Assembly: GCF_030124175.1 (NCBI RefSeq)
Contig: NZ_JASKMT010000006.1
Location: forward strand, 62,001 to 126,000
Direction: 5' to 3'
Source: Streptomyces sp. 549
GTDB lineage: Bacteria; Actinomycetota; Actinomycetes; Streptomycetales; Streptomycetaceae
DNA: 64,000 nucleotides
Shown here: positions 43,404 to 52,191 of the stretch, in pieces
How positions within the stretch are numbered: the stretch's first letter is position 1
Layout: each line of letters starts with the position of its first letter
Made by a program: the position numbers and the translations under genes
The notes under the pieces: generated by a model
Told to the model about the DNA's origin: nothing
Database searches by the model: none
Seen by the model: only the letters and a program-made list of their open reading frames with translations

Positions 43404-43766
43404 ATGCCCGAGCCGCATCCGGCTTCGGACGAGCGCGGCGGCGTCCCGCGCTTCTCGCGGCCCGTGCCGTTGACCTTCGAGCCTGCCGAGTCCACGGCCG
43501 ACCCCGAGCACTTCTTCGACCTTGAGTCGATCAGCGATCCGCGGGAGCTGCTGGCCCGCTCGACGGAGCTGGCGCTGGCGTTCCGCGCCGCAGCCGACCG
43601 GGCGATGGAGTTCCAGGCGATGGCCGCCGCGCAGCTGGCGGACCCCCGCCGGTTCGACCGGCTGCCGGACGCGGCGATCGCCGACCGGGCCCAGTGGACG
43701 GAGGACTACGTCCGCAAGATGGTGGAGTTCGGCGAGGAGCTGCTGCGCGAACGCACCCCGGAGTGA
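43404..43766 (+). CDS. Conserved small Streptomyces protein
   Basis: The 120-residue protein begins MPEPHPASDERGGVPRFSRPVPLTFEP and continues with an amphipathic helical part: DPRELLARSTELALAFRAAADRAMEFQAMAAAQLADP...DRLPDAAIADRAQWTEDYVRKMVEFGEELLRE. GGAGG precedes the ATG. It lies 81 bp after the helicase stop on the same strand and could be a fourth operon member. The function is unknown. Confidence 0.8.
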   Translation: MPEPHPASDERGGVPRFSRPVPLTFEPAESTADPEHFFDLESISDPRELLARSTELALAFRAAADRAMEFQAMAAAQLADPRRFDRLPDAAIADRAQWTEDYVRKMVEFGEELLRERTPE

Positions 43767-43920
43767 TCCGCACGGCGGGAGGGGCGGGACCGCGGGGTAC
43801 GCCGCGGGCAAGCGTGATCCGACATGTGCGGCGCGTACTGTACGGGCCGCGACCGGTGCCCGTCCCGGTTTTTGCCGATCCGCAAGAAGACCGTCGGTCG
43901 CAGCGGTAGACCTGTTCTCC

Positions 43921-44508
43921 ATGAGCAGTGATCCCTCCACCTGTGTCACCCCGGCCGGCGCGGACTGGCTGGCCTCCGCGTGCCGCTTCCCGCGCAGCGT
44001 GCACGCCCTGTGGGCGGCGCGCCCCGGTGCCCCGAGCGTGCTGCCCTGCGGAACGGCCTTCGACGCGGTGAGCACACCGGTGCTCTTCGGACGCCGCATG
44101 CTGGACCGCTTATGGTCGGCGGGTCCGGGCAGCGGGCCGGTGGCCCTGCACCACGGCCGCATCTGGGTGTTCGCCGCCCCCGGCACGGCCGACCGGCTGC
44201 CCGCGCTGCTCGGCTGGGAGGAGTGGGGGCCGTCCCACAGGGGTGCAGAAACGATCCCCCCGCTGCTGTGCCACGGGCTGGGCGACGCGGTCACCGTGCC
44301 GGCCGTGCGTCTCACCGCCGAGCCGCCGCGGGCGTCCCGGTGGCTGGTGGCGCCCGACGTGCGGCACCCGTGGCTGCCGGACGCCGAGACGTTGCTCTGG
44401 GCCTGCCTGCGCGCGGTACGCGCTGGTCGGAGCCATGGCCGCCCGCTGTCGGTTTTTGCGTCCGGTGAGCCGGGTGCTAAGGTCTACGACGTCAGCAGGC
44501 GCCGCTAG
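43921..44508 (+). CDS. Prim-pol N-domain-like hypothetical protein with a TTA codon
   Basis: The 195-residue protein has the blocks WLASACRFPRSVHALWAARPGAPSVLPCGTAFDAVSTPVLFGRRMLD and RIWVFAAPGTADRLPALLGWEEWG. I recall these from Streptomyces proteins annotated as bifunctional DNA primase/polymerase-like. Leu-64 is encoded by TTA (44110-44112), so translation may depend on the bldA tRNA. Its last codons and TAG stop overlap the first 10 bases of a tRNA-Lys gene. Catalytic residues for primase activity are not evident. The gene at 36434 is a possible shorter relative. Confidence 0.75.
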   Translation: MSSDPSTCVTPAGADWLASACRFPRSVHALWAARPGAPSVLPCGTAFDAVSTPVLFGRRMLDRLWSAGPGSGPVALHHGRIWVFAAPGTADRLPALLGWEEWGPSHRGAETIPPLLCHGLGDAVTVPAVRLTAEPPRASRWLVAPDVRHPWLPDAETLLWACLRAVRAGRSHGRPLSVFASGEPGAKVYDVSRRR

Positions 44509-44572
44509 CTCAGTTGGTTAGAGCAGCTGACTCTTAATCAGCGGGTCCGGGGTTCGAGTCCCTGGCGGCGCA
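44499..44572 (+). tRNA. tRNA-Lys (CTT), copy 1
   Basis: The cloverleaf has acceptor GCGCCGC/GCGGCGC, anticodon stem-loop CTGA-CTCTTAA-TCAG (anticodon CTT) and T-arm GGTTCGAGTCC. CCA is not encoded. The sequence is identical to two further copies in the window. The 5' end overlaps the stop codon of the preceding gene. Confidence 0.97.
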
Positions 44573-44580
44573 CAGACAGT

Positions 44581-44613
44581 CGAAGGCCCTCCGTCCGCGG
44601 AGGGCCTTCGTCG
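44581..44613 (+). terminator. Terminator after tRNA-Lys copy 1
   Basis: CGAAGGCCCTCCG-tccg-CGGAGGGCCTTCG is a perfect 13-bp stem 9 bases after the tRNA. A related hairpin follows tRNA-Lys copy 2, so the duplication included flanking sequence. Confidence 0.85.
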
Positions 44614-44688
44614 TGCCCGGCAGCCGCGTGACCGCCGCCCGCGTCCGGGCACGTGCGCGTGAGCGCCGGCTCGTGCGCGCGGCCGCCG

Positions 44689-45927
44689 TCACCGCCGGGT
44701 GACGCGTACCGTCCAGGCGCCGGACTCCGCCCGCCGGACCGCGGTCACCGCGACGGCCCCGTCAGCGGCCAGCAGGGTCTCCCCCTCACCCAGGGGCGCG
44801 TCCGCCAGCTCCGGGTGCACCGAGCTGCCGTGGCAGGCACCGCTGCCGGGGTGCGCGTCGAGCACCTCGACCGGACCGCCGGCCGAGGCGGTGTCGCTGC
44901 GGACCCGGTAGACGAGCAGCCCGGCGGTGCACAGCGCGATGTCGTTGCCGACCGGCTCCCGCGCCTCGACCGCGATCACCTCGTGCGGCCCGGTGCGTAC
45001 GGCGAGCAGCCGGGTGTCGGCCCCGGGCCGGGCGGCCGGCTCGGCGAGCGGCTGAAGCGTGTGCCTGGTGGTGCCCGGTGCCTGCACGCAGTCCACGCGG
45101 GCGTCGTCCAGCCAGCCCATCTTCCACTTGTGCCAGCCGAACGGGTCCGGCGCGAGGCCGAACTGGCTGCCCATCAGGTCCCAGTCGCCGACGTGGGTGT
45201 CCCAGTCGCCCTTGCCGTCCTCGGGGCGGTTGTACAGGTCGGGCAGGTCGAAGACGTGCCCGGTCTCGTGCGCGAGCACGTTGCGGTCTGCGGGGTACTG
45301 CTCGAAGACGGTGACGACCCGCCGCAGCTCGGTGCCGTCCTTCTTCACCGGCTGGTGGAAGTTGACGACCTTCGTCGCGTCGGAGTCCACGCCGGGCGCG
45401 TGCGGGTCGGCGACGAGGTAGACGACGTCGTAGCGGCTGAAGTCCACCTCCGGGTCGGCGGCGGCCAGCGCGTCGTCGACGAACGCGGAGCGCATGCCGG
45501 CGTTCCAGTCCCGCGCTATGTCGTAGGAACGCGACGCGGAGGGCATCTCGATCCACTCGTCCAGCGGGTGCGCCCGCAGGTCGAGCCGCCCGTAGGAGGC
45601 ACTGCGGAAGAAGTCCGCGGTGGCCGGGAAGTGGTCGTCGGCGAGTTGCGCGGGCGTGGTCAGGGGGCGCGAGTCGGGGAAGGACAGGAAGACCATGACG
45701 GCGTCGACCGTCTTCCGCGGACGCACGTACGCGTCGTTCCAGGTGTCGAGGCCGAGGGAGTGATGGGCGTCCGTGCGCGGGAGGGCGCACGGTGGCGCGG
45801 GCTCGGCGAGGACCGGCCCTGCCATCGAGGTGGTGCCGATCACCGCCACGAGCGCGGTGAGCACCGAGGCCGGACGGCGCATCCGCCACAGGAGCGACTC
45901 CTCCTGCGGTAGGCGCACAGGGCTCAC
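44689..45927 (-). CDS. Secreted M6-family metalloprotease
   Basis: The 412-residue protein has an N-terminal signal peptide (MRRPASVLTALVAVIGTTSMAGPVLAEPAPP, cleavage near AEP). Its catalytic domain contains the zinc site HETGHVFDLPDLYN and the downstream GDWDLMGSQFG met-turn-like segment typical of immune inhibitor A-type peptidases. It would degrade extracellular proteins. It is divergent from the cdgA-like gene. The BldD box in the 262-bp shared upstream region could affect it as well. Confidence 0.9.
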   Translation of the reverse strand: MSPVRLPQEESLLWRMRRPASVLTALVAVIGTTSMAGPVLAEPAPPCALPRTDAHHSLGLDTWNDAYVRPRKTVDAVMVFLSFPDSRPLTTPAQLADDHFPATADFFRSASYGRLDLRAHPLDEWIEMPSASRSYDIARDWNAGMRSAFVDDALAAADPEVDFSRYDVVYLVADPHAPGVDSDATKVVNFHQPVKKDGTELRRVVTVFEQYPADRNVLAHETGHVFDLPDLYNRPEDGKGDWDTHVGDWDLMGSQFGLAPDPFGWHKWKMGWLDDARVDCVQAPGTTRHTLQPLAEPAARPGADTRLLAVRTGPHEVIAVEAREPVGNDIALCTAGLLVYRVRSDTASAGGPVEVLDAHPGSGACHGSSVHPELADAPLGEGETLLAADGAVAVTAVRRAESGAWTVRVTRR

Positions 45928-46026
45928 AGGTACCTCCCGTAGCTGACGTGGAACACCACGTCCACCTTGCGGTGATACTTACGGTTTTTACCTGTTTGAT
46001 TAAGCCGAGTGGGTCAGCCCAGTATG

Positions 46027-46041
46027 ATTACCCAGGGTAAG
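46027..46041. promoter_or_regulatory. BldD box upstream of the cdgA-like gene
   Basis: ATTACCCAGGGTAAG fits every fixed position of the published BldD consensus nTnACnC(A/T)GnGTnAn and is nearly a perfect palindrome. It lies about 150 bp upstream of the GTG start and about 100 bp upstream of the divergent protease gene. BldD bound to c-di-GMP represses cdg genes, so this would close a feedback loop. Confidence 0.85.
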
Positions 46042-46189
46042 TGACCGTATCTTTTTGGGGGCGCTCGTACGGACGTGCGCAGGGGCCACCCCAGGAGTGG
46101 CGGCACCCTCCCGGCTGCTGGCCCCTTCTTGGCCAAAGCCCTTATGATCGGCAGACTTTCCAGCCACGAATCCCCTCCGGGAGCGATCG

Positions 46190-47989
46190 GTGAACGGAAT
46201 TCTCGACAGTCAGGGCAGCGCCCCCGATCGCCCCGACACCGCCGGAAAGGCTGCTCAACGCGTTACGGACGGTAGTCATGCGGCGCTTCGCTCCCCTGGG
46301 ACCGCTGTTGAACCAGGGGTTTTTGCCGCGGCATTCAACACCGCACGGCAGGCGATGGCCGTCGTCGACGAGGAGGGCCGCGTCGTCGCCGCCAACGCGG
46401 CGCTCGCCGCCCTGCTGAGCACCGTGCCGGAACGGCTCGAAGGGCTGCCCGCAGCCGAACTGCCGGGCCTCTCCCTGGACGACCACGCACGCACCGCCTG
46501 CCGAGCGGTGCTGCGCGGTGAACGGGACCGGATGTGCTGCACCCGCCGGCTCAAGCACGCGGACGGCCACCCGCTGTGGGTGGAGATCACCCTGGTGCCC
46601 GCCGACCGGCCGCACGGTGCCGCCCTGCTGACCGTCGCCGACGTCAGCGAGCGCCGCGACCTCCAGGACCGGCTGCGCCACCTGCAGATGCACGACCCGG
46701 TCACCCGCCTGCCGAACCGCGCCCTGTTCTTCGAGCGGCTGGCCGGCGCGCTCAACGACAGCGCCACCGGCCGCGTCGGCCTGTGCTACCTCGACCTCGA
46801 CGGCTTCAAGGCCGTCAACGACACACTCGGGCACCGCATCGGCGACCTGCTCCTGGACGCGGTGGCCCGCCGCCTGGTGCGCTGCGCGGCCGGCTCCCCC
46901 TCCCCCGGCGGCCACCTGGTGGCGCGGCTCGGGGGCGACGAGTTCGCGCTGCTGGTGGAGGCGTCCACCGGCACCGACCAGCTCAGCGCGCTCGCCACCG
47001 AGCTGGGAGCCGAGCTGCGGCGGCCCTTCGACGTGAGCGGCCGGCGGATCACCGTCTCGGCCAGCATCGGCGTCGTCGAACGGATCGCGGACGGCACCAC
47101 CGCCACCGAGCTGATGCAGGCCGCCGACACCACGCTCTACTGGGCAAAGGCCGACGGCAAGGACCGCTGGACGCTGTTCGACCCCGAACGCAACGCCCAC
47201 CGCATCACCCGGCAGTCGCTGTCGAGCACGCTGCGCCCGGCCGTCGAACGCGGTGAGTTCATCCTGGAGTTCCAGCCGATCGTCGGACTGGCCGACGAGG
47301 CGCTGCGCGGGGTCGAGGCGCTGGTGCGCTGGCGGCACCCGCAGTTCGGCACGCTGGGCCCCGACCGCTTCATCGGCCTCGCCGAGGAGAACGGCGCGAT
47401 CGTGCCGCTCGGCCGCTGGGTGCTCGCCGAGTCCTGCCGCCAGGCCCGCCGCTGGCAGCAGCAGACCTCGGGGCCGCCGCTGTTCGTCTCCGTCAACGTG
47501 GCGGTGCGGCAGGTGTGGGACTCCGACCTGGTGGCGGACGTGGCCGGCATCCTGGCCGAGACCGGGCTGCCCGCGGGACTGCTGCAACTGGAGCTGACCG
47601 AGTCGGCGGTGATGGGGTCCTCCGGCCGCCCGCTGCAGGCACTGCAGGCGCTGTCGGACATGGGGGTGCGCATCGCCATCGACGACTTCGGCACCGGCTA
47701 CTCCAACCTGGCCTACCTCAGCCGGCTGCCGGTGCGGGCGCTGAAGCTGGACGGCACCTTCGTGCGTGCCTTCCGCACCGCCCGGCACCTCAACCCGGCC
47801 GACGAGACCATCGTCACCTCGCTGGTGGACCTCGCGCACAAGCTCGGCCTGACCGTCACCGCCGAGTGCGTCGAGGGGCCCGCCCAGGCGGAACGGCTGC
47901 GGCGCATCGGCTGCGACACCGGCCAGGGCTGGCACTACTCCAAGCCGGTGGCGGCGGAACGCATCTCCCAGCTGCTCGGCAGCGGCTGA
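46190..47989 (+). CDS. cdgA: GGDEF-EAL c-di-GMP metabolising protein (CdgA-like)
   Basis: The 599-residue protein has a PAS domain (about residues 45-155), a GGDEF domain with intact GGDEF at 248-252 (LARLGGDEFALL context), and an EAL domain with EAL at 376-378 (GVEALVRWRHP) and IDDFGTGYSNL at 497-508. Both catalytic motifs look intact, so it could make and/or break c-di-GMP, the BldD ligand. Domain order and the BldD box upstream match Streptomyces CdgA. The GTG at 46190 has GGGAG nearby. It is soluble with no membrane segments. Confidence 0.9.
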   Translation: MNGILDSQGSAPDRPDTAGKAAQRVTDGSHAALRSPGTAVEPGVFAAAFNTARQAMAVVDEEGRVVAANAALAALLSTVPERLEGLPAAELPGLSLDDHARTACRAVLRGERDRMCCTRRLKHADGHPLWVEITLVPADRPHGAALLTVADVSERRDLQDRLRHLQMHDPVTRLPNRALFFERLAGALNDSATGRVGLCYLDLDGFKAVNDTLGHRIGDLLLDAVARRLVRCAAGSPSPGGHLVARLGGDEFALLVEASTGTDQLSALATELGAELRRPFDVSGRRITVSASIGVVERIADGTTATELMQAADTTLYWAKADGKDRWTLFDPERNAHRITRQSLSSTLRPAVERGEFILEFQPIVGLADEALRGVEALVRWRHPQFGTLGPDRFIGLAEENGAIVPLGRWVLAESCRQARRWQQQTSGPPLFVSVNVAVRQVWDSDLVADVAGILAETGLPAGLLQLELTESAVMGSSGRPLQALQALSDMGVRIAIDDFGTGYSNLAYLSRLPVRALKLDGTFVRAFRTARHLNPADETIVTSLVDLAHKLGLTVTAECVEGPAQAERLRRIGCDTGQGWHYSKPVAAERISQLLGSG

Positions 47990-48017
47990 CCGCCGTCCCC
48001 GTCGGGACGGGCCCGGG

Positions 48018-49115
<1,098 letters not shown>

Positions 49116-49161
49116 CGTGTCCTGCCTCTCCTCGCCGTGCGTGCCTCCCGGCCAACCGGGG

Positions 49162-49189
49162 GCCGCCGCGGGCTATTCCCCGCGGCGGC
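49162..49189 (-). terminator. Hairpin upstream of the LLM gene
   Basis: GCCGCCGCGGG pairs perfectly with CCCGCGGCGGC (11 bp, 6-base loop). With the hairpin at 49217 it forms a double terminator after the racemase operon. Confidence 0.7.
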
Positions 49190-49216
49190 ACGGCGGTGAC
49201 GGGCGGCACATCCGGG

Positions 49217-49240
49217 CGGGCGGCGCGGGTGCGCCGCCCG
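49217..49240 (-). terminator. Terminator directly after racemase gene 1
   Basis: CGGGCGGCGC-gggt-GCGCCGCCCG is a perfect 10-bp stem with a 4-base loop, 2 bases past the stop codon of the 49243 gene. Confidence 0.75.
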
Positions 49241-49242
49241 GG

Positions 49243-49992
49243 TCAGGAGGCGCCGAAGAGGCGGCCGAGCGACGGGCAACGCACTTCGCCGTGCGTGCCG
49301 TCGAGCAGCCGCAGCCCCTCCCAGACGGTGACCTGGTTGGCGGTCAGCACCGGCTTGCCCAGCGTGTACTCCAGGTCGGTGATGTGGGCGGCGCTGTGCA
49401 GGGCCGTGTCGGGCAGCAGCACGGCCTGCGCGTCCGGGTGGTCCCCGGCACCGGCCATGGTGAGCGTCTCCGCCCGTCCCCAGGTGCCCACCTCGGCGGC
49501 GGTGATGATGCCGCTGCCGCGCAGCGAGACCACCTCGACGCCGGCCGCCTTCAGGAACGCCGCGAAGTGCTCGGCGACGTCGTCCGGGTAGGTGGCGGCG
49601 ACGGCGACCCGCTCCAGGCCGAGTGCCCGCGCGGCGTGGGCGAACGCGAAGGAGGTGCTGGAGGCCGGCAGCGCCGCGGCTGCGGAAAGCTCCCGCACCT
49701 GGCGGTGCGCGCCCTCCCAGCCGAAGACGAAGCTGGCGCTGGTGCAGGCCCAGACGACGGCCTGCGCGCCCTGCTGCTTGAGCGCGTCCACACCGGCCGC
49801 CAACCGGTCGGTGGAGCCCATCTCCAGGAGGGCGTCGACACGGTGCGCGTCCTCGCCGATGTCGGTGTGCACCAGCGGGAGGCGGACGTCGGCTCCCGCT
49901 TCCCGCAGCATCCCCTCCAGCCTGGGGTAGTCGTCCTCCGCCGAGTGGCCGGGGTAGAGGAACCCGACCGACTGCCCGGACGCCTGGGCCAT
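49243..49992 (-). CDS. Asp/Glu racemase / maleate isomerase-family protein with one catalytic Cys replaced
   Basis: The 249-residue protein aligns along its length with the neighbouring 50040 gene: VVWACTSASFVFG (Cys83) against AYACTSGSFVGG, and PVLTANQVTVWEGLRLL against PVLSANQVTVWAALRAI. The family uses two cysteines for proton transfer, isomerisation or decarboxylation. Here the second position is Asp195 (VLLPDTALHS) where the paralogue has Cys194 (FISCTNLP). It may therefore lack racemisation and catalyse something else or serve as a partner subunit. The ATG at 49992 has GGGAG upstream. It is 47 bases after the paralogue. Confidence 0.85.
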   Translation of the reverse strand: MAQASGQSVGFLYPGHSAEDDYPRLEGMLREAGADVRLPLVHTDIGEDAHRVDALLEMGSTDRLAAGVDALKQQGAQAVVWACTSASFVFGWEGAHRQVRELSAAAALPASSTSFAFAHAARALGLERVAVAATYPDDVAEHFAAFLKAAGVEVVSLRGSGIITAAEVGTWGRAETLTMAGAGDHPDAQAVLLPDTALHSAAHITDLEYTLGKPVLTANQVTVWEGLRLLDGTHGEVRCPSLGRLFGAS

Positions 49993-50039
49993 CTGCAACT
50001 CCCTTGAGCGGTGGTGCTTCCCCCTGCGCCCCGCAGGGG

Positions 50040-50942
50040 TCATACCGGCGGAAGGCCGCCCGGGTCCTCCCCGAGCGGCGGCTCCGCCAGGATGTCGATC
50101 GGCTCGGCCTCCGCCGGCAGGGCCGTCTCGGCATAGGCGGCCTCAGGCGGCGGCAGTGGCTCGCCTGCCGGCTCCGGCAGCGCCGCCATGGAAGCGGGGC
50201 CGCGCCTGGCCACCGGGTCGAGCAGTGCCTGGTACGGTCCCACGGCCTGCTTGCCGATGGCACGCAGCGCGGCCCACACCGTCACCTGGTTCGCCGACAG
50301 CACCGGCATGCGCAGCTCGGCCTCGAGCTGCGGGATGACGTCGTAGGTCGGCAGGTTGGTGCAGCTGATGAAGAGCGCGTCCGGGTTGTCGGCGACGGCT
50401 TCCCTGGCCATGCCCACGACGTCCCGGTAGGGCACCTTCCAGATGTGCCGGGTGAGGCCGAGGTAGCTGCGCCCGGTCACCTCGACGCCGGCCTCGCCGA
50501 GGTAGTCCTCCAGCGAGTCGGTCACCGACTTGGTGTAGGGCGTGACGACGGCGACCCGGCGGGCGCCGATCTCCCGCAGCGCGGCGAGCAGCGCGCCGGA
50601 GGTCGTGAGGGCCGGGACCTCGCCCGCCTGGACCATGGCCGCGGTGATGCCCCGCTCTCCGGCGTCGCCTCCGACGAAGGACCCGGACGTGCAGGCGTAG
50701 GCGACGACCTCGGGGGCGACGGCGATGAGGGCCTGTACGGCCTCGCGGAGTGTCTCGTGCTCGCTCACCAGCCGGGCGAGGTCCAGGCTCACCTCGACCG
50801 GCACGAACGGGGTGCGCGTCAGGTGGAGTGACACGTCGTCAGGTACCCAGCGCCACAGCTCCCGGTCCAGCGCGAAGTCGAACGGCGCGACGATTCCCAC
50901 GCCGCGCTGCGGCTCCGGGCCGCCTAGAAACGAGACATCCAT
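50040..50942 (-). CDS. Maleate cis-trans isomerase / Asp-Glu racemase-family protein
   Basis: The 300-residue protein retains both family cysteines, C84 (AYACTSGSF) and C194 (FISCTNLP). It also shows VAVVTPYTKSVTDSLEDYL and PVLSANQVTVWAALRAIG. Relatives include maleate isomerase, EutA of ectoine use, arylmalonate decarboxylase and hydantoin racemase. An acidic, Pro-rich C-terminal tail (about 50 residues) is unusual. GAGGGG precedes the ATG at 50942. It is the first gene of a two-paralogue operon, divergent from a D-2-hydroxyacid dehydrogenase. Confidence 0.87.
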   Translation of the reverse strand: MDVSFLGGPEPQRGVGIVAPFDFALDRELWRWVPDDVSLHLTRTPFVPVEVSLDLARLVSEHETLREAVQALIAVAPEVVAYACTSGSFVGGDAGERGITAAMVQAGEVPALTTSGALLAALREIGARRVAVVTPYTKSVTDSLEDYLGEAGVEVTGRSYLGLTRHIWKVPYRDVVGMAREAVADNPDALFISCTNLPTYDVIPQLEAELRMPVLSANQVTVWAALRAIGKQAVGPYQALLDPVARRGPASMAALPEPAGEPLPPPEAAYAETALPAEAEPIDILAEPPLGEDPGGLPPV

Positions 50943-51147
50943 TTTCGAGCCCCTCATCATGCGCAGGGACCGGCCAATGAGGCCGGGGAGAAAAAAGAAG
51001 CCGGACGAGTGCCGGAACGCCGGGACAGATGCCTTCATTGACGAAGGTAGTTTCTTCTCCCTACCGTGGTCAATCCTTGCATCCGCATGGACGTCCCGTC
51101 TCGCTGCCCAGTGAAACCCGCCCTCGTTTCGAAATGGTTTCTCCTCC

Positions 51148-52110
51148 ATGTCCGAACCCCGTGTCCTCGTCCTCGACGCCGATCCGCTGCCCGACCTCAG
51201 CAGGCTCGCCGGCCGGGCGGAGGTCCTGCACGCCGACGAGCACACCCTCGCCGCACGGCTGCCGCACGCCGATGTCCTGCTGGTTTGGCACTTCACCTCG
51301 GACGCGGTCAAGTCGGCCTGGCCGGGCGGCGGCCCGCGCCCGGCGTGGGTGCACACCGCGAGCGCCGGAGTGGACCGGCTGCTGCCGGAGCTGGCCGGCT
51401 CGAACACCGTGATCACCAATGCCCGGGGCGTCTTCGACCAGCCCATCGCCGAATACGTGGCCGGTTTGGTGGTGGCCATGGCCAAGGATTTTGCCGGCAC
51501 ATGGGAATTGCAGCGCGAACACCGGTGGCGGCACCGGGAGACAAAACGCGTCGCCGGAACACGGGCAGTGGTGGTGGGTTCCGGCCCCATTGGCCGCGCT
51601 ATCGGCCGCACTTTGCAGGCACTGGGTGTCACGGTGGAACTCGTGGGGCGGCGGGAACGTGGCGGCGATCCGGAATTCGGCACGGTGCGGGCCGCCGACG
51701 CGCTGCACGGCCTGCTGCCGGAGGCCGACTGGGTGGTGTGCGCCGCTCCCCTCACCGCGGCGACGGTCGGCCTCTTCGACGCCGACGCGTTCGCCAGGAT
51801 GAACCCCGCGGCGCACTTCGTCAACATCGGCCGGGGGCGGCACGTGGTGACGGCCGACCTCGTCGACGCGCTGCGGCGCGGTGTGATCCGGGGGGCGGCC
51901 GTGGACGTGCTGGACGAGGAGCCGCTGCCGCCCGGCAGCCCGCTGTGGGACGTACCGGGGCTGCTGGTGTCGCCGCACATGAGCGGCGACACGCTGGGCT
52001 GGCGCGACGACCTCGCGGTGCAGTTCTGCGACAACTTCGACCGCTGGGCCGCGGGTGAACCGCTGCTCAACGTGGTGGACAAGGAGCTGGGGTACGTCCC
52101 CGCCACCTGA
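51148..52110 (+). CDS. D-2-hydroxyacid dehydrogenase
   Basis: The 320-residue NAD(P)-dependent enzyme has the VVVGSGPIGRAIGRTL nucleotide-binding loop (about residues 142-157). Catalytic regions are INIGRGRHV-type (FVNIGRGRHVVTADLV, with the Arg), DVLDEEPLP (the Glu) and VSPHMSG (the His). It interconverts 2-oxo and D-2-hydroxy acids. Context with racemase-family proteins, an amidase and an amino-acid-type transporter suggests a step in degrading an imported nitrogenous acid, which is inference. It is divergent from the racemase operon and followed by tandem hairpins before the amidase. Confidence 0.9.
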   Translation: MSEPRVLVLDADPLPDLSRLAGRAEVLHADEHTLAARLPHADVLLVWHFTSDAVKSAWPGGGPRPAWVHTASAGVDRLLPELAGSNTVITNARGVFDQPIAEYVAGLVVAMAKDFAGTWELQREHRWRHRETKRVAGTRAVVVGSGPIGRAIGRTLQALGVTVELVGRRERGGDPEFGTVRAADALHGLLPEADWVVCAAPLTAATVGLFDADAFARMNPAAHFVNIGRGRHVVTADLVDALRRGVIRGAAVDVLDEEPLPPGSPLWDVPGLLVSPHMSGDTLGWRDDLAVQFCDNFDRWAAGEPLLNVVDKELGYVPAT

Positions 52111-52116
52111 CGCCGC

Positions 52117-52170
52117 GGCGCCCCGGGCCACCGGGGCGCCCCACCGCCGCCCGGCGCGCCGCCGGGCGGC
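52117..52170 (+). terminator. Tandem hairpins between the dehydrogenase and the amidase
   Basis: GGCGCCCCGG-gcca-CCGGGGCGCC (52117-52140) and GCCGCCCGGC-gcgcc-GCCGGGCGGC (52146-52170) are two perfect 10-bp stems in an 81-bp gap between co-directional genes. They end 10 bp before the amidase GGAGGA site, so they may lower rather than stop read-through. Confidence 0.65.
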
Positions 52171-52191
52171 CTCCCCTTCCGGAGGACCGCG

